Assembly (NCBI RefSeq): GCF_014652715.1
Contig: NZ_BMZI01000008.1
Location: 53,281 to 117,280 of the forward strand
Direction of reading: 5' to 3'
Length of the DNA stretch: 64,000 nt
DNA from: Salinicola rhizosphaerae
GTDB taxonomy: Bacteria > Pseudomonadota > Gammaproteobacteria > Pseudomonadales > Halomonadaceae
The notes under the pieces were generated by a model. The model was not told where the DNA came from, did not search any database, and saw only the letters and a program-made list of their open reading frames with translations. Both the position numbers and the translations under genes were made by a program. Shown piece by piece: positions 43,982 to 53,001 of this stretch. The stretch's first letter is position 1, and each line of letters opens with the position of its first letter.

Positions 43982-45727
43982 TCAGCCGGTCGGGTTGCCG
44001 TCGTCCTGCCCCATCAACGACCCCAGCAGGCGACTCAAGAAGCCCTTGCGCTCGGGATCGGGCTCCTGCTCGATCAGCGCCTTGGGATCGATGCTGTCAC
44101 GCTCGACGTGGATGAACGCAGCCTGGAACGGCGGCAGCGTCAGCGTGCCTTCGCGCAGATGAGCCGTAAACCCCTCGTGATAGACGATCTGTCCGGCACC
44201 CTCGGGGAGTCGGGTCGTGCGGGTGTCGTCGGTCAGGTTGAACACCGCCAGAATGGCCTGATCTCGCGAGACGCGCAGCCAGCCGAGCAGGTCGTCATCG
44301 AAGTCGCTCAGAATCAGCGTGCCCTCGACCATCGCCGGCTGTGACTTGCGCCAGTGCAAAAAGGAGCGCGTCACGCTCAGCGTGCTGTCGGCCTGCGTCT
44401 GCTGGCGCTCGACCGACAGACGCCGATGATGGAAGTCGACCGGCAGCCACGGCTCGACGGTCGAGAACCCGCCGCGTTCGCCGTCGCTCCACGGCATCGG
44501 CGTCCGGCAGCCGTCGCGCCCCTTATATTCGGGCCACAGCGCCAGGCCGTAGGGGTCGACCAGGCGCTCGTAAGGCACATCGCCTTCGGTCAGCCCCAGC
44601 TCCTCGCCCTGGTAGAGACAGATGCTGCCGTAGAGCGAGCAGAGCATCACGGTCGCGACCTTGGCCACCAGCGGACCCTGCTGCTCCATGTGCTCGTGGT
44701 TCGCCCAGCGAGACACAACGCGAGTGACATCATGGTTCGAGAGCGCCCAGCAGGGCCAGGCGTCGCCGGCGTAGTACTGGAAGTGCTCGATGATGTCGCG
44801 CAGCTGCTTGGCCTCGAATCGCGCATCGAACAGGTCGAAGGTGTAGGCCATGTGCAGGCGATCGTTGCCGATGGTGTACTCGACCATGCGCTCCAGCGGC
44901 CGGTCGTCCGAGATTTCGCCGACGGTCATGGTGTCGGGATATTCGTCCATCAGCGCGCGCAGCTCGCCGAGAAAGCCGAGATTCTCCGGCTGGCTGATAT
45001 CGAACTGATGACGCTGCATCGAGTAAGGGTTGGACGCGGGCACGCTGGGCGTCTTGAGTTCGTGGCTGCCGAGCGCCGGGTTGTCCTGCAGTGCGACGCT
45101 GTGAAAGTAGAAGTTGGAGGTATCCAGACGAAACCCGTCGACGCCGAGATCGAGCCAGAAACGCGCGTTATCGAGCTGCGCCTTGCGAACCGCCGGATTG
45201 TGGAAATTCAGATCCGGCTGACACGACAGGAAGTTGTGCAGATAGTACTGCCGGCGCCGGCTATCGAAGGTCCAGGCGCTGCCGCTGAAAAACGACAGCC
45301 AGTTGTTCGGCGGCGTGCCGTCCGGCTTGGGGTCGGCCCACACGTACCAGTCGGACTTCTGATTCTGACGCGAGCTTCGGCTCTGCACGAACCAGTGATG
45401 CTGGTCGGACGTGTGGCTGAGCACCAGATCGATGATCACCTTCAATCCCAGCTCATGGGCGCGCTCCAGCAGCGCCTGAAAATCGTGAAACGAGCCGAAC
45501 ATCGGATCGACGCCGCGATAGTCGGTCACGTCGTAACCGAAGTCCTTCATCGGTGAGGGAAAGAACGGCGAGATCCAGATTGCATCGACGCCAAGCTCCG
45601 CGACGTAGTCGAGCTTGGCGGTGATCCCCGGCAGGTCACCGATCCCGTCGCCACGGGCATCCATGAAGCTTCGCGGATAGATCTGGTAGATGACGCTGCC
45701 ACGCCACCATTGGCTCATGTCGGGCAT
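43982..45727 (-). CDS. Alpha-glucosidase, GH13 subfamily 23 (HaG-like)
   Basis: Retaining alpha-glucosidase with a (beta/alpha)8 barrel, 581 residues. Counting from the chosen start, the catalytic nucleophile is Asp202 (DGFRLD), the acid/base Glu271 (TVGEIS) and the transition-state stabiliser Asp333 (SNHDVTRV), the same numbering I recall for the Halomonas sp. H11 enzyme HaG. Other shared blocks are WWRGSVIYQIYPRSF, SHTSDQHHWF and GRDGCRTPMPWSDG. The start at 45727 has GGAG 5 nt upstream; the frame is open 30 codons further. The C terminus is about 40 residues longer than I recall for HaG and ends in a short amphipathic segment. No sugar transporter is adjacent. Confidence 0.93.
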   Translation of the reverse strand: MPDMSQWWRGSVIYQIYPRSFMDARGDGIGDLPGITAKLDYVAELGVDAIWISPFFPSPMKDFGYDVTDYRGVDPMFGSFHDFQALLERAHELGLKVIIDLVLSHTSDQHHWFVQSRSSRQNQKSDWYVWADPKPDGTPPNNWLSFFSGSAWTFDSRRRQYYLHNFLSCQPDLNFHNPAVRKAQLDNARFWLDLGVDGFRLDTSNFYFHSVALQDNPALGSHELKTPSVPASNPYSMQRHQFDISQPENLGFLGELRALMDEYPDTMTVGEISDDRPLERMVEYTIGNDRLHMAYTFDLFDARFEAKQLRDIIEHFQYYAGDAWPCWALSNHDVTRVVSRWANHEHMEQQGPLVAKVATVMLCSLYGSICLYQGEELGLTEGDVPYERLVDPYGLALWPEYKGRDGCRTPMPWSDGERGGFSTVEPWLPVDFHHRRLSVERQQTQADSTLSVTRSFLHWRKSQPAMVEGTLILSDFDDDLLGWLRVSRDQAILAVFNLTDDTRTTRLPEGAGQIVYHEGFTAHLREGTLTLPPFQAAFIHVERDSIDPKALIEQEPDPERKGFLSRLLGSLMGQDDGNPTG

Positions 45728-45931
45728 GGATTCTCCACGGTTTCTCGCATGACGGACGTCTGCTGCCGCGCGCCGACGGCAACAGGAGACGACAGCGCCC
45801 GGCGAATCGCCGGGCACTCGTTAACAGCCTAGACGCTTTTCTTAATTCAAGTTAAGTGCTGAGACAGGTCACCATCCGACGCGTTCAGAAAACCGACACC
45901 GTCGCCTGCGGCGAGTGATGTCGTCGCTCGG

Positions 45932-47341
45932 TCAGTCGTCGGCCAGCGCCGGCAGCAACACCTTCAGCTTGCGGGTCAGCGTATTGCGGCCCCAGCCCAG
46001 GAGCTCGGCTGCCTCGCCCTTGCGCCCACCGGTGTGCTTGAGCGCCGTCTCGATCAGGATGCGCTCGAAATCCGGCACCGACTCTTCCAGCAGATGCGTG
46101 TGGCCGGACGCCAGCGCGCGGTCGGCCCACTCACGAAACGCATTGCGCCAGTCGCCACCGCTGGTCTCGGTGCCCTCCAGATCGCGCAGCTCCGGCGGCA
46201 GATCGTCGACCAGCACCTCGCGTCCGGAGGCCATCACGGTCAGCCAGCGGCAGGTATTCTCGAGCTGGCGCACGTTGCCTGGCCAAGGCAGTCGCGTGAG
46301 GTGCGTTTCCGCTTCCTTGGTCAGCACCTTCGGTTCGGTGGAGAGCTCCTTGGCCGCCTCGGCCAGAAAGTGCTGAGCGAGCCGCGGGATGTCCTCGCGA
46401 CGCTCGGACAGCCGAGGCAGGTGAACGCGAATGACGTTGAGGCGGTGGAAAAGATCCTCGCGAAACCGCCCTTCGGCGACCAGCTTCTCGAGATTCTGGT
46501 GGGTGGCGGCGATGATGCGCACGTCGACCTTGACCGGCGTGTGGCCGCCGACGCGATAGAACTCGCCGTCGGCCAGCACGCGCAGCAGCCGCGTCTGCGT
46601 GTCCGCCGGCATGTCCCCGATCTCGTCGAGAAACAGCGTACCGCCATCGGCCTGCTCGAAACGTCCGCGACGCTGGGCGGCGGCGCCGGTGAAGGCGCCC
46701 TTTTCATGGCCGAACAGTTCGGACTCCATCAGGTCCTTGGGAATCGCCGCCATGTTGAGCGCGATGAACGGGTTTCCGGCACGCGGACTGTGCTGATGCA
46801 GCGCCTGCGCCACCCGCTCCTTGCCGGTTCCCGACTCGCCGTTGATCAGCACCGTGATGTGGGATTGCGAGAGCCGGCCGATGGCACGAAAGACCTCCTG
46901 CATCGCCGGCGCTTCGCCAATGATCTCGGCTGACAACCCCTCCGGCATCGCCGCGGGCGAACGGCGCTCGCGGGCATGAGCAACGCCACGGCGAACCAGC
47001 GCCAGCGCATCGTCGACATCGAACGGCTTGGGCAGGTACTCGAAGGCACCGCCCTGATAGGACGCGACGGCGCTGTCCAGATCGGAGTGGGCCGTCATCA
47101 CGATAACCGGAAGATCGGGATGGTTCTGACGGATCCTTGCCATCAGATCGAGACCGTCCAACCCCGGCATGCGGATGTCGGTCAGCACCACGTCGGGCGG
47201 CTGGCGCTCGATCGATTCCAGCGCGGCATCGGCCCGCTCGAAGGATTTCACTTCCAGATCCGGTTGCGCCAGCGCTCGCTCCAGTACCCAACGAATCGCA
47301 CGGTCGTCGTCGACGATGACAATACGAGCGACATCGGTCAT
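45932..47341 (-). CDS. ntrC: Nitrogen regulator NtrC (GlnG), sigma-54 activator
   Basis: Enhancer-binding protein of 469 residues, the same length as E. coli NtrC. It has a receiver domain with Asp55 in VVLTDIRMPG, the AAA+ domain with Walker A GESGTGKE, the sigma-54 contact loop ESELFGHEKGAFTGA and Walker B GGTLFLDEIGD, and a Fis-type helix-turn-helix (GGRKGEAAELLGWGRNTLTRK). It activates glnA and other nitrogen genes when phosphorylated by NtrB. It is 100 nt downstream of ntrB in the order glnA - DUF4124 - ntrB - ntrC. Two NtrC-like sites and a sigma-54 promoter precede glnA. Confidence 0.97.
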   Translation of the reverse strand: MTDVARIVIVDDDRAIRWVLERALAQPDLEVKSFERADAALESIERQPPDVVLTDIRMPGLDGLDLMARIRQNHPDLPVIVMTAHSDLDSAVASYQGGAFEYLPKPFDVDDALALVRRGVAHARERRSPAAMPEGLSAEIIGEAPAMQEVFRAIGRLSQSHITVLINGESGTGKERVAQALHQHSPRAGNPFIALNMAAIPKDLMESELFGHEKGAFTGAAAQRRGRFEQADGGTLFLDEIGDMPADTQTRLLRVLADGEFYRVGGHTPVKVDVRIIAATHQNLEKLVAEGRFREDLFHRLNVIRVHLPRLSERREDIPRLAQHFLAEAAKELSTEPKVLTKEAETHLTRLPWPGNVRQLENTCRWLTVMASGREVLVDDLPPELRDLEGTETSGGDWRNAFREWADRALASGHTHLLEESVPDFERILIETALKHTGGRKGEAAELLGWGRNTLTRKLKVLLPALADD

Positions 47342-47441
47342 GACAGTCTCCAGTAGGACGGTCCAGCAGAATAGGGAATCGCGCTCTCGGCGACCTCGAT
47401 AGGGCGCGCCGTGACGCGCGGGGCGGAACAGACGATCGCGT

Positions 47442-48497
47442 TCACTGCGGCGCCTCGAAGGGAATCAGCAGACGGAATTCGGTGGCGCCAGGGCGGGACT
47501 CGCATTCGATCAGCCCCTGGTGCTGATGCAGGATCGACTGCGCAATGGATAGCCCGAGACCGCTCCCCTCGGCGCGCCCGGAGACCATCGGAAAGAACAG
47601 CGTCTCGCGTATGTGCTCGGGGATTCCCGGCCCGTTGTCGATGATCGCCACCTCGCACACCAGGCGATGACGCTCTGCCCCGAGCGTAAATTGACGCCGC
47701 ACTCGCGTACGCAGCAGCAAGTGCGGCGCCGGCGTGCCGAACTCCTCCATCGCCTGCACCGCGTTGCGAGCGATATTGAGCGTCGCCTGGATCAGCTGCG
47801 CCTCGTCGCCGATCAGATCGGGCACGCTGGGATCGTAGTCACGCTCGAACGTCAGCTGGTGGTGCTCCACCTCAAGCAGCGCCCGCACGCGCTCCAGCAC
47901 CTTGTGCACGTTCAACGGCTCGTGATGCACCAGCGTGTTGGGGCCGAGCATCCGGTCGACGAGGTCGCGCAGCCGATCCGCTTCCTCGACGATGATGCGG
48001 GTGAACTCGGTCAACTGGGGGTCGGGCAAATCTCGTTCGAGTAGCTGCGCCGCACCGCGAATGCCGCCCAGCGGATTCTTCACTTCGTGGGCAAGCCCCC
48101 GCGTGAGCACCTTGACCGTCTCCTGCCGGGCGATCAACGCCTCTTCCCGCGAGATACGCAGCAGCCGGTCCCGCGGCTCGATCTCGAGCAGCAGCTCGCG
48201 GCTGGTCATCGGCGTAGCGGTGAAATCGACGGTAATGACCTCACCGGTCGCCAGTACCAGTGCGGCCTCCCGCTGCGTGTAGGGGTGAAACTCCACCATC
48301 GCCTTCTGCAGCACCTGACGGATGACGCCATCCTGGCCCTCGAGGCAGTCGAGCCACTGTCCGACCACGCGGGGGCGACTGGCGGCAAGAAGCGCCTCTG
48401 CGGCGGGATTCAGCCAGCGCACGTGAAGCGCGTCGTCCAGCAGAACGACGGCGGTCGTCAAGTGCTCCAGCAAGCGTTGATACATACGTTGTTCCAT
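47442..48497 (-). CDS. ntrB: Nitrogen regulation sensor kinase NtrB (GlnL)
   Basis: Cytoplasmic histidine kinase/phosphatase that responds to PII. It has an N-terminal PAS domain (LLEHLTTAVVLLDDALHVRWLN..), HisKA with the phospho-His in GLAHEVKNPLGGIRGAAQLL, N box LNIARNAVQAM, G1 DNGPGIP and G2 GSGLGLSIAQ. The chosen start at 48497 gives a normal-length protein of 351 residues; ATGs at 48542 and 48485 are alternatives and none has a strong ribosome-binding site. No membrane segments. Between the DUF4124 gene and ntrC. Confidence 0.95.
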   Translation of the reverse strand: MEQRMYQRLLEHLTTAVVLLDDALHVRWLNPAAEALLAASRPRVVGQWLDCLEGQDGVIRQVLQKAMVEFHPYTQREAALVLATGEVITVDFTATPMTSRELLLEIEPRDRLLRISREEALIARQETVKVLTRGLAHEVKNPLGGIRGAAQLLERDLPDPQLTEFTRIIVEEADRLRDLVDRMLGPNTLVHHEPLNVHKVLERVRALLEVEHHQLTFERDYDPSVPDLIGDEAQLIQATLNIARNAVQAMEEFGTPAPHLLLRTRVRRQFTLGAERHRLVCEVAIIDNGPGIPEHIRETLFFPMVSGRAEGSGLGLSIAQSILHQHQGLIECESRPGATEFRLLIPFEAPQ

Positions 48498-48627
48498 CGT
48501 GGTGATCCGGTATGTGCTTATACAGTGCAAAAACCGCGCCACTCCCCGAATTGGCCCAGAGACGGAGGGTGGACGATGGAGGCGCGTCTAGTGTGCACCA
48601 GTTTGGGGCAACAAAGTACCGGCGTGC

Positions 48628-49227
48628 TTACCGATTGGGATTATTCGGATTCCTGGGCAGGTTCACGCTGGCCCGCTGGACGTAGATCGTGACCGGCGGC
48701 GTTGCCAGTCGCGTCTGGCCCTGCCCGTCAACCAGCTCGGCCTGCAGGCGATGCTCGCCGCGTTCGAGCTGACTCAGCGCGAATACGCTCGAGTGCATCG
48801 GCGACTGGCGGACCTTGCCATCCACGCGGAGCTGAACCCGATCTTGCCGGCGCAGCGCTGGCTCGATCGAGAGCTTCACCTGAACATTGCCCGCTTGCCC
48901 GGTCGGAATCGTCTGTTCGTTGCCGGGGCTTGCGATCGCGAAGCGCGCGTACTCGAAGGCCGCCTCCGGCGACGGAGCTGGCGTCATCGACCTCACGCTA
49001 TCCGCGTCATGGGGCGCACTCGGATCGACCACCGTAATCGGCGCGAGATCCACGCGACTGCCGGCCTGCGGCTCGTCGCTGTAGACGACGTTGCCCTGGG
49101 CATCGATGTGGCGATACACCGGCGCCGCGAGGGCCAGCGACGTCAAACTGCCGAGCGCCAGGCTCGTCAGTACCGGCCACGCCAGCACCTGCCTCGTCAA
49201 AATCTTGCTCATCTTGATCTTGCGCAT
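48628..49227 (-). CDS. DUF4124 domain-containing exported protein
   Basis: 199-residue exported protein: signal peptide (core about 13-33, cleavage after LALA at about 34) followed directly by the DUF4124 pattern APVYRHIDAQGNVVYSDEPQAG. After that comes a beta-rich domain with RVQLRVDGKVRQS and LERGEHRLQAELVDGQG, and an Asn/Pro-rich tail. The start at 49227 has GAAGGGAG about 8 nt upstream. Proteins of this type regularly sit between glnA and ntrB in pseudomonads and relatives. Their job is unknown; the GEHxLxAxLxDxxG strand pattern resembles immunoglobulin-like domains. Confidence 0.85.
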   Translation of the reverse strand: MRKIKMSKILTRQVLAWPVLTSLALGSLTSLALAAPVYRHIDAQGNVVYSDEPQAGSRVDLAPITVVDPSAPHDADSVRSMTPAPSPEAAFEYARFAIASPGNEQTIPTGQAGNVQVKLSIEPALRRQDRVQLRVDGKVRQSPMHSSVFALSQLERGEHRLQAELVDGQGQTRLATPPVTIYVQRASVNLPRNPNNPNR

Positions 49228-49540
49228 CGTCCGACTCCCTTCGCAAATGAACAGGCCTTGAAAAAGCTGCCGCGGGGCGCATCAAGCAGCGCTCGTCGGG
49301 GGCATTCTTGCTGTCTATCGGCCCGATACGATCACTCTGCACCACCGGCAAAGGCCCCCTCGATGCAGACCGCGAGCAGATCGACACAGGTTATGAGCAC
49401 ATCACCGATGGCTTGGCATCACCTTGCGCCGCTCGGCCAACGCTGTCGCTCGCCACCGAAGATCGACCCAGACGAAAAAGCCCCACCGAAGGGTGGGGCT
49501 TGTGCACAGCATGACTCGTCGCCGAGGCGACGGACCGCAA
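49228..49540. other. Spacer between glnA and the DUF4124 gene
   Basis: 313 bp containing the glnA terminator (49478-49501). The rest holds no ORF with support; promoter elements for the DUF4124-ntrBC transcript would lie here, but no consensus pair was recognised. Confidence 0.55.
49478..49501 (-). terminator. Intrinsic terminator of glnA
   Basis: 10-bp arms AAGCCCCACC / GGTGGGGCTT (49478-49487, 49492-49501). On the minus strand the loop reads CTTC and the hairpin is followed by a short T-run (TTTCGTC). It lies 40 bp beyond the glnA stop codon. Confidence 0.85.
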
Positions 49541-50947
49541 TCAAACGCTGTAGTAGAGCTCGAACTCGACCGGGTGAGTCGCCAGGCGCAGACGCTCGAC
49601 GTCTTCACCTTTCAGCTCGATGTAGGCATCGATCATGCTGTCGGTGAAAACACCACCTTCGGTCAGGAAGGCACGATCGGCGTCCAGAGCTTCCAGTGCC
49701 TGATCCAGGCTGGTCGCGACGGTCGGGACTTTCTTGCCTTCTTCCGGCGGCAGGTCGTAGAGGTTCTTGTCCATCGCGTCGCCAGGATGGATCTTGTTCT
49801 TGATGCCGTCGATGCCGGCCATCAGCATCGCCGAGAACGCCAGATACGGGTTGGCCGTCGGGTCGGGGAAACGCGCTTCGACTCGCTTGCCTTTCGGGCT
49901 GGCGGTGTACGGGATACGGATGGACGCGGAACGGTTACGCGCGCTGTAGGCGAGCATGACCGGCGCTTCGAAGCCCGGGACCAGACGCTTGTAGGAGTTG
50001 GTCGAAGCGTTGGTGAAGGCGTTCAGGGCACGCGCGTGCTTGATGATGCCGCCGATGTAGTAAAGCGCCATCTCGGACAGGCCTGCGTACTCGTCGCCCG
50101 CAAACTGGTTGCTGCCGTCTTTCCAGAAGGACTGGTGGACGTGCATGCCGGAACCGTTGTCACCGACCAGCGGCTTGGGCATGAAAGTTGCGGTCTTGCC
50201 GTAGGCGTGGGCGACGTTGTGGATGACGTACTTCATCTCCTGAACTTCGTCAGCCTTCTTCACCAGCGTATTGAACTTGACACCGATCTCGTTCTGACCG
50301 GCGTTGGCCACTTCGTGGTGATGGACTTCGACGCCCTGACCGATCGCCTGCAGCGTGTTGCACATCGCGCTGCGGATGTCGTGGAAGCTATCGACCGGCG
50401 GGACCGGAAAGTAGCCGCCTTTGACGCGCGGACGGTGGGCCAGGTTGCCGCCTTCGAACTGACGATCGGTCGCCCAGGCGCCCTCTTCGGACGAGATCTT
50501 GTACATCGAGCCCTCGATATCGGACTTGAAGTGCACTTCGTCGAAGATGAAGAATTCGGGTTCCGGGCCGAAGAAGGCGGTGTCACCCAGGCCGGTGCTC
50601 TGCAGGTAGGCTTCGGCGCGCTTGGCGATAGAGCGCGGATCACGCTCGTAACCCTGCATGGTGGACGGCTCGATGATATCGCAGCGCAGGATCAGAGTGG
50701 CGTCTTCGGTGAACGGGTCGAGGAAGGCGGTGCCGTCTTCCGGACGCAGGATCATGTCGGACTCGTTGATGCCCTTCCAGCCTTCGATGGAAGACCCGTC
50801 GAACATCTGGCCATCTTCAAAGAATTCCGCATCGACGGCGCTGGCCGGGATCGTGACGTGCTGCTCCTTGCCCTTGGTATCGGTAAAGCGCAGATCTACC
50901 CATTTGACGTCGTGTTCTTCAATCAGGGCGAGGGTTTTCTCAGACAT
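49541..50947 (-). CDS. glnA: Glutamine synthetase type I
   Basis: ATP-dependent synthesis of glutamine from glutamate and ammonia; dodecameric GSI-beta enzyme. The 468-residue product begins [18 protein letters not shown]. It has WDGSSIEGW-like [12 protein letters not shown], the ammonia/ATP regions [11 protein letters not shown] and [13 protein letters not shown], and adenylylation-site Tyr397 in [10 protein letters not shown], the same position as in E. coli. The start at 50947 has GGAGG 7 nt upstream; an upstream in-frame ATG at 50998 adds 17 unrelated residues. Expression should depend on sigma-54 and NtrC (sites at 51071-51264) and activity on adenylylation. Confidence 0.98.
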   Translation of the reverse strand: MSEKTLALIEEHDVKWVDLRFTDTKGKEQHVTIPASAVDAEFFEDGQMFDGSSIEGWKGINESDMILRPEDGTAFLDPFTEDATLILRCDIIEPSTMQGYERDPRSIAKRAEAYLQSTGLGDTAFFGPEPEFFIFDEVHFKSDIEGSMYKISSEEGAWATDRQFEGGNLAHRPRVKGGYFPVPPVDSFHDIRSAMCNTLQAIGQGVEVHHHEVANAGQNEIGVKFNTLVKKADEVQEMKYVIHNVAHAYGKTATFMPKPLVGDNGSGMHVHQSFWKDGSNQFAGDEYAGLSEMALYYIGGIIKHARALNAFTNASTNSYKRLVPGFEAPVMLAYSARNRSASIRIPYTASPKGKRVEARFPDPTANPYLAFSAMLMAGIDGIKNKIHPGDAMDKNLYDLPPEEGKKVPTVATSLDQALEALDADRAFLTEGGVFTDSMIDAYIELKGEDVERLRLATHPVEFELYYSV

Positions 50948-51070
50948 GATGTCCTCCACTGTGAGCCTTGGCTCGATTCGTTGGCGAATGTCCAACACCG
51001 CTTTGTAGCATGCATCTTTGTATCATGGGTCAGCGGGGCTTGCCCACGCGCACGGCATTTTCCTCTGCTT

Positions 51071-51087
51071 ATGCAGAGAATGTGCCA
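51071..51087 (-). promoter_or_regulatory. Sigma-54 promoter of glnA
   Basis: On the minus strand TGGCACATTCTCTGCAT: the invariant GG and GC are separated by 10 bp, as needed for the -24/-12 elements (consensus TGGCAC-N5-TTGC). Transcription would begin near 51061, about 113 nt before the glnA ATG. Confidence 0.8.
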
Positions 51088-51218
51088 AAATGGAGCATGC
51101 CGCCTTCTACAAAAGACAAGATTCTGATTTGCAATAGACTTTTTCGGTTTCGCGACGACAGGCTACGGCGTGGGAGGCACTGCCGCGGCGAGTCACTTCG
51201 GTGCTCAAGGGCTTGTAA

Positions 51219-51233
51219 GCACCTTTTTGGTTC
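51219..51233. promoter_or_regulatory. NtrC-like binding site 1 upstream of glnA
   Basis: GCACCTTTTTGGTTC closely follows the NtrC consensus GCACC-N5-GGTGC. Its centre is about 165 bp upstream of the predicted glnA start and 31 bp (three helical turns) from site 2. Confidence 0.65.
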
Positions 51234-51249
51234 ACTATTTAAGCCAAAC

Positions 51250-51264
51250 GCACCAAAATGAAAC
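51250..51264. promoter_or_regulatory. NtrC-like binding site 2 upstream of glnA
   Basis: GCACCAAAATGAAAC has a perfect left half and centre (GCACCAAAATG) and a degenerate right half of the NtrC palindrome. Spacing of 31 bp to site 1 matches the paired high-affinity enhancer sites known from enteric glnA. Confidence 0.5.
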
Positions 51265-51432
51265 ATTAATTCCTCCAGCTTTACCTGCTGGTGCTACCGC
51301 GCCAATACTGTACCGATGACGAGGCAGAGCGGATTGCCTCGAGGATGAGACAAGCGGATGCCGGCTTGACCGGCCCTCCGGACCTTGTGAATCGAGATGG
51401 CGCCGGTGCCATCTTGCGAAGGGAATCGACTC

Positions 51433-52416
51433 ATGCCCAAGCTCGATAGCCCCCAGAGCGTGGTCAAACGCCTGCGCGGACACTGGCGTCTGAGTCTGAG
51501 CGAACCGCTCTACGGACGCAGCGCGATCGTCGTCATCCAGCGCGTGCTGGATGACGAGGACGAAGCTCGTCTGCCCCATAGAACCGACTGGTGCCTCGGA
51601 CCGGAGAGCTTCCGTCAGCTGCTCGACTCGCTCGCCGAGAACGCCCAGGTGGTGAGTCTGGCCAGCGCGCTGCAGCAGCACCATGACTCGCGCCCGCGAA
51701 TCGCCTTGACCTTCGATGGCGGCTGGCAGGATCTGAATCGCCAGGTCGCGCCGGCGCTGGAGAAGCTGGCATTGCCGGCCAGCGTCTTCATTCCGCATGC
51801 GTCGGCGCCTCACTTTCGTGCGCCCTGGCGCGCCGTGCTCAGCGAAGCGCTGTGGCAGGCAGAGATCGACGGCGAGGCCTTCCAGGCGTTCGTGGCCGCA
51901 GGGCTGGCGCCACCGCCGGTTGGCGGGCCGCACCGGGATGAAGCCGCCAGCCGAGCGATTCGTCTTTACCTCGAACAGCAGACGCTCGCCTCGAGCGTTC
52001 AGAGCCGACTGGAGAGTCTCGCCGAAACCCTGCTGCCCGCCTCTGGCCTGATGCGCCAGGCACTCGACCCTTTCAGCATCCGGCGTCTGGAATCGGGCGG
52101 ATTGATTCGCTTCGGTTCCCTGAGCATGCCGGTTCCTGGCGACGTCCACTCGTTGCATCGGCTTCGCCACAGTCGCCATCGCCTGGCCAGTCTGTGCCAG
52201 CAGCCGCTCGACATCGTGGCGTGCGCCAGCGATGACGGAGATGCCACGCTGGTCCAGCTGGCGGAGAAGATGGGCATCCAGCACGTCCTGACCCGCCAAC
52301 CGGGGTGGCTACCCCCCTCGCCCCGCCACATTCGACTACCGCGATTCTCGATCACGCAGCCGCTGGCGAGCAGTCCGGGAAAGCTGTTCGACTGGCTACT
52401 GGGCTATCTGCAGTAG
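51433..52416 (+). CDS. Polysaccharide-deacetylase-fold protein with degenerate active site
   Basis: 327-residue protein with a NodB-homology-like barrel. The first family motif appears as RIALTFDGGWQDL (Asp95), where active enzymes have TFDDG; the second Asp, a metal ligand, is Gly. The expected HxxxH motif region reads FGSLSMPVPGD and lacks both histidines. A late segment QHVLTRQPGWLPPSPRHIRLPRFSI resembles the C-terminal part of the family. No signal peptide. Start at 51433 has AAGGGA upstream; 12 codons more are open. Divergent from glnA. It may bind carbohydrate without deacetylating. Confidence 0.72.
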   Translation: MPKLDSPQSVVKRLRGHWRLSLSEPLYGRSAIVVIQRVLDDEDEARLPHRTDWCLGPESFRQLLDSLAENAQVVSLASALQQHHDSRPRIALTFDGGWQDLNRQVAPALEKLALPASVFIPHASAPHFRAPWRAVLSEALWQAEIDGEAFQAFVAAGLAPPPVGGPHRDEAASRAIRLYLEQQTLASSVQSRLESLAETLLPASGLMRQALDPFSIRRLESGGLIRFGSLSMPVPGDVHSLHRLRHSRHRLASLCQQPLDIVACASDDGDATLVQLAEKMGIQHVLTRQPGWLPPSPRHIRLPRFSITQPLASSPGKLFDWLLGYLQ

Positions 52417-52431
52417 CGCGGGCAGCCCTCT

Positions 52432-53001
52432 TCAGTCGAAGTCCCGCGCCGGCATGAGAAGCGCGGGCCAGCGCGTCTGCCACTGCTTCTCGAGCGCGCG
52501 ACGCCGGAGCACCTCGGCATCGCCGTGCAGCGGATTGAGCGTGACGCGCCCTGACATCAGCGTCTCGATACCGAACGGGGCCAGCAGACGCAGCCGATCC
52601 CGCTCATCCAGCGTGACGCCGACAGCGGTCTCGCACTCGACCCAGAAGCGCATCGCATCGAGGGTGGATCGATAGGGCTCGTGACCGTGACGGCAGTGCA
52701 TCCGCGCCTGATTCTTGACCGACCACGGCGCGCCGCCGTGCGCCTGCAGCCGCTGCGTCAGCTCGCGATCCCGCGCACTCGAATCATCCTCACGATCGAA
52801 AAAGATGAGGTCGATGTCGTTCAAGGGCGTGGGAACGTCATGCGCATGCAGTCGATCCCATACCAGGTTGCGCACGAACCCCGCCGCCAGCGCCCACTGC
52901 GGCAGTGCCAGCTCGCGCGCCTGGCGGAGCCGCGTCATGCGCTCCGCGTCTTCCCGAACCCAGCCGAGCAGCCGCGCTTCGAGCGTCGGGTTATCGCCCA
53001 C
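52432..53001 (-). CDS. Nucleotidyltransferase family protein (COG3575/DUF925)
   Basis: 189-residue protein of the NTP_transf_6 family. It has the motif AAGFVRNLVWDRLH, the acidic NDIDLIFFD pair expected to bind metal, and a C-terminal APFGIETLMSGRVTLNP typical of the family. Biochemical role is unknown. The start is placed at GTG 53001, which overlaps the TAG stop of the TerC-like gene (TAGTG) and so implies coupling; another GTG at 53082 would add 27 basic residues inside the upstream gene. Second gene of a two-gene unit. Confidence 0.82.
   Translation of the reverse strand: MGDNPTLEARLLGWVREDAERMTRLRQARELALPQWALAAGFVRNLVWDRLHAHDVPTPLNDIDLIFFDREDDSSARDRELTQRLQAHGGAPWSVKNQARMHCRHGHEPYRSTLDAMRFWVECETAVGVTLDERDRLRLLAPFGIETLMSGRVTLNPLHGDAEVLRRRALEKQWQTRWPALLMPARDFD

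Larger units (their letters stand above)
50948..51432. other. Divergent regulatory region of glnA and the NodB-like gene
   Basis: 485 bp with no gene. AT-rich by the standards of the window. It contains the glnA sigma-54 promoter (51071-51087) and two NtrC-like sites (51219-51233, 51250-51264). The predicted glnA leader is about 113 nt. Confidence 0.75.

Noticed and set aside
45798-45816. Terminator after ntrC
   Set aside because: An 8-bp GC hairpin with a 3-nt loop is there, but it has no T-tract and is short for this base composition.
49424-51127. 567-residue open frame opposite glnA
   Set aside because: Shadow of glutamine synthetase; it crosses the glnA terminator and the sigma-54 promoter region.
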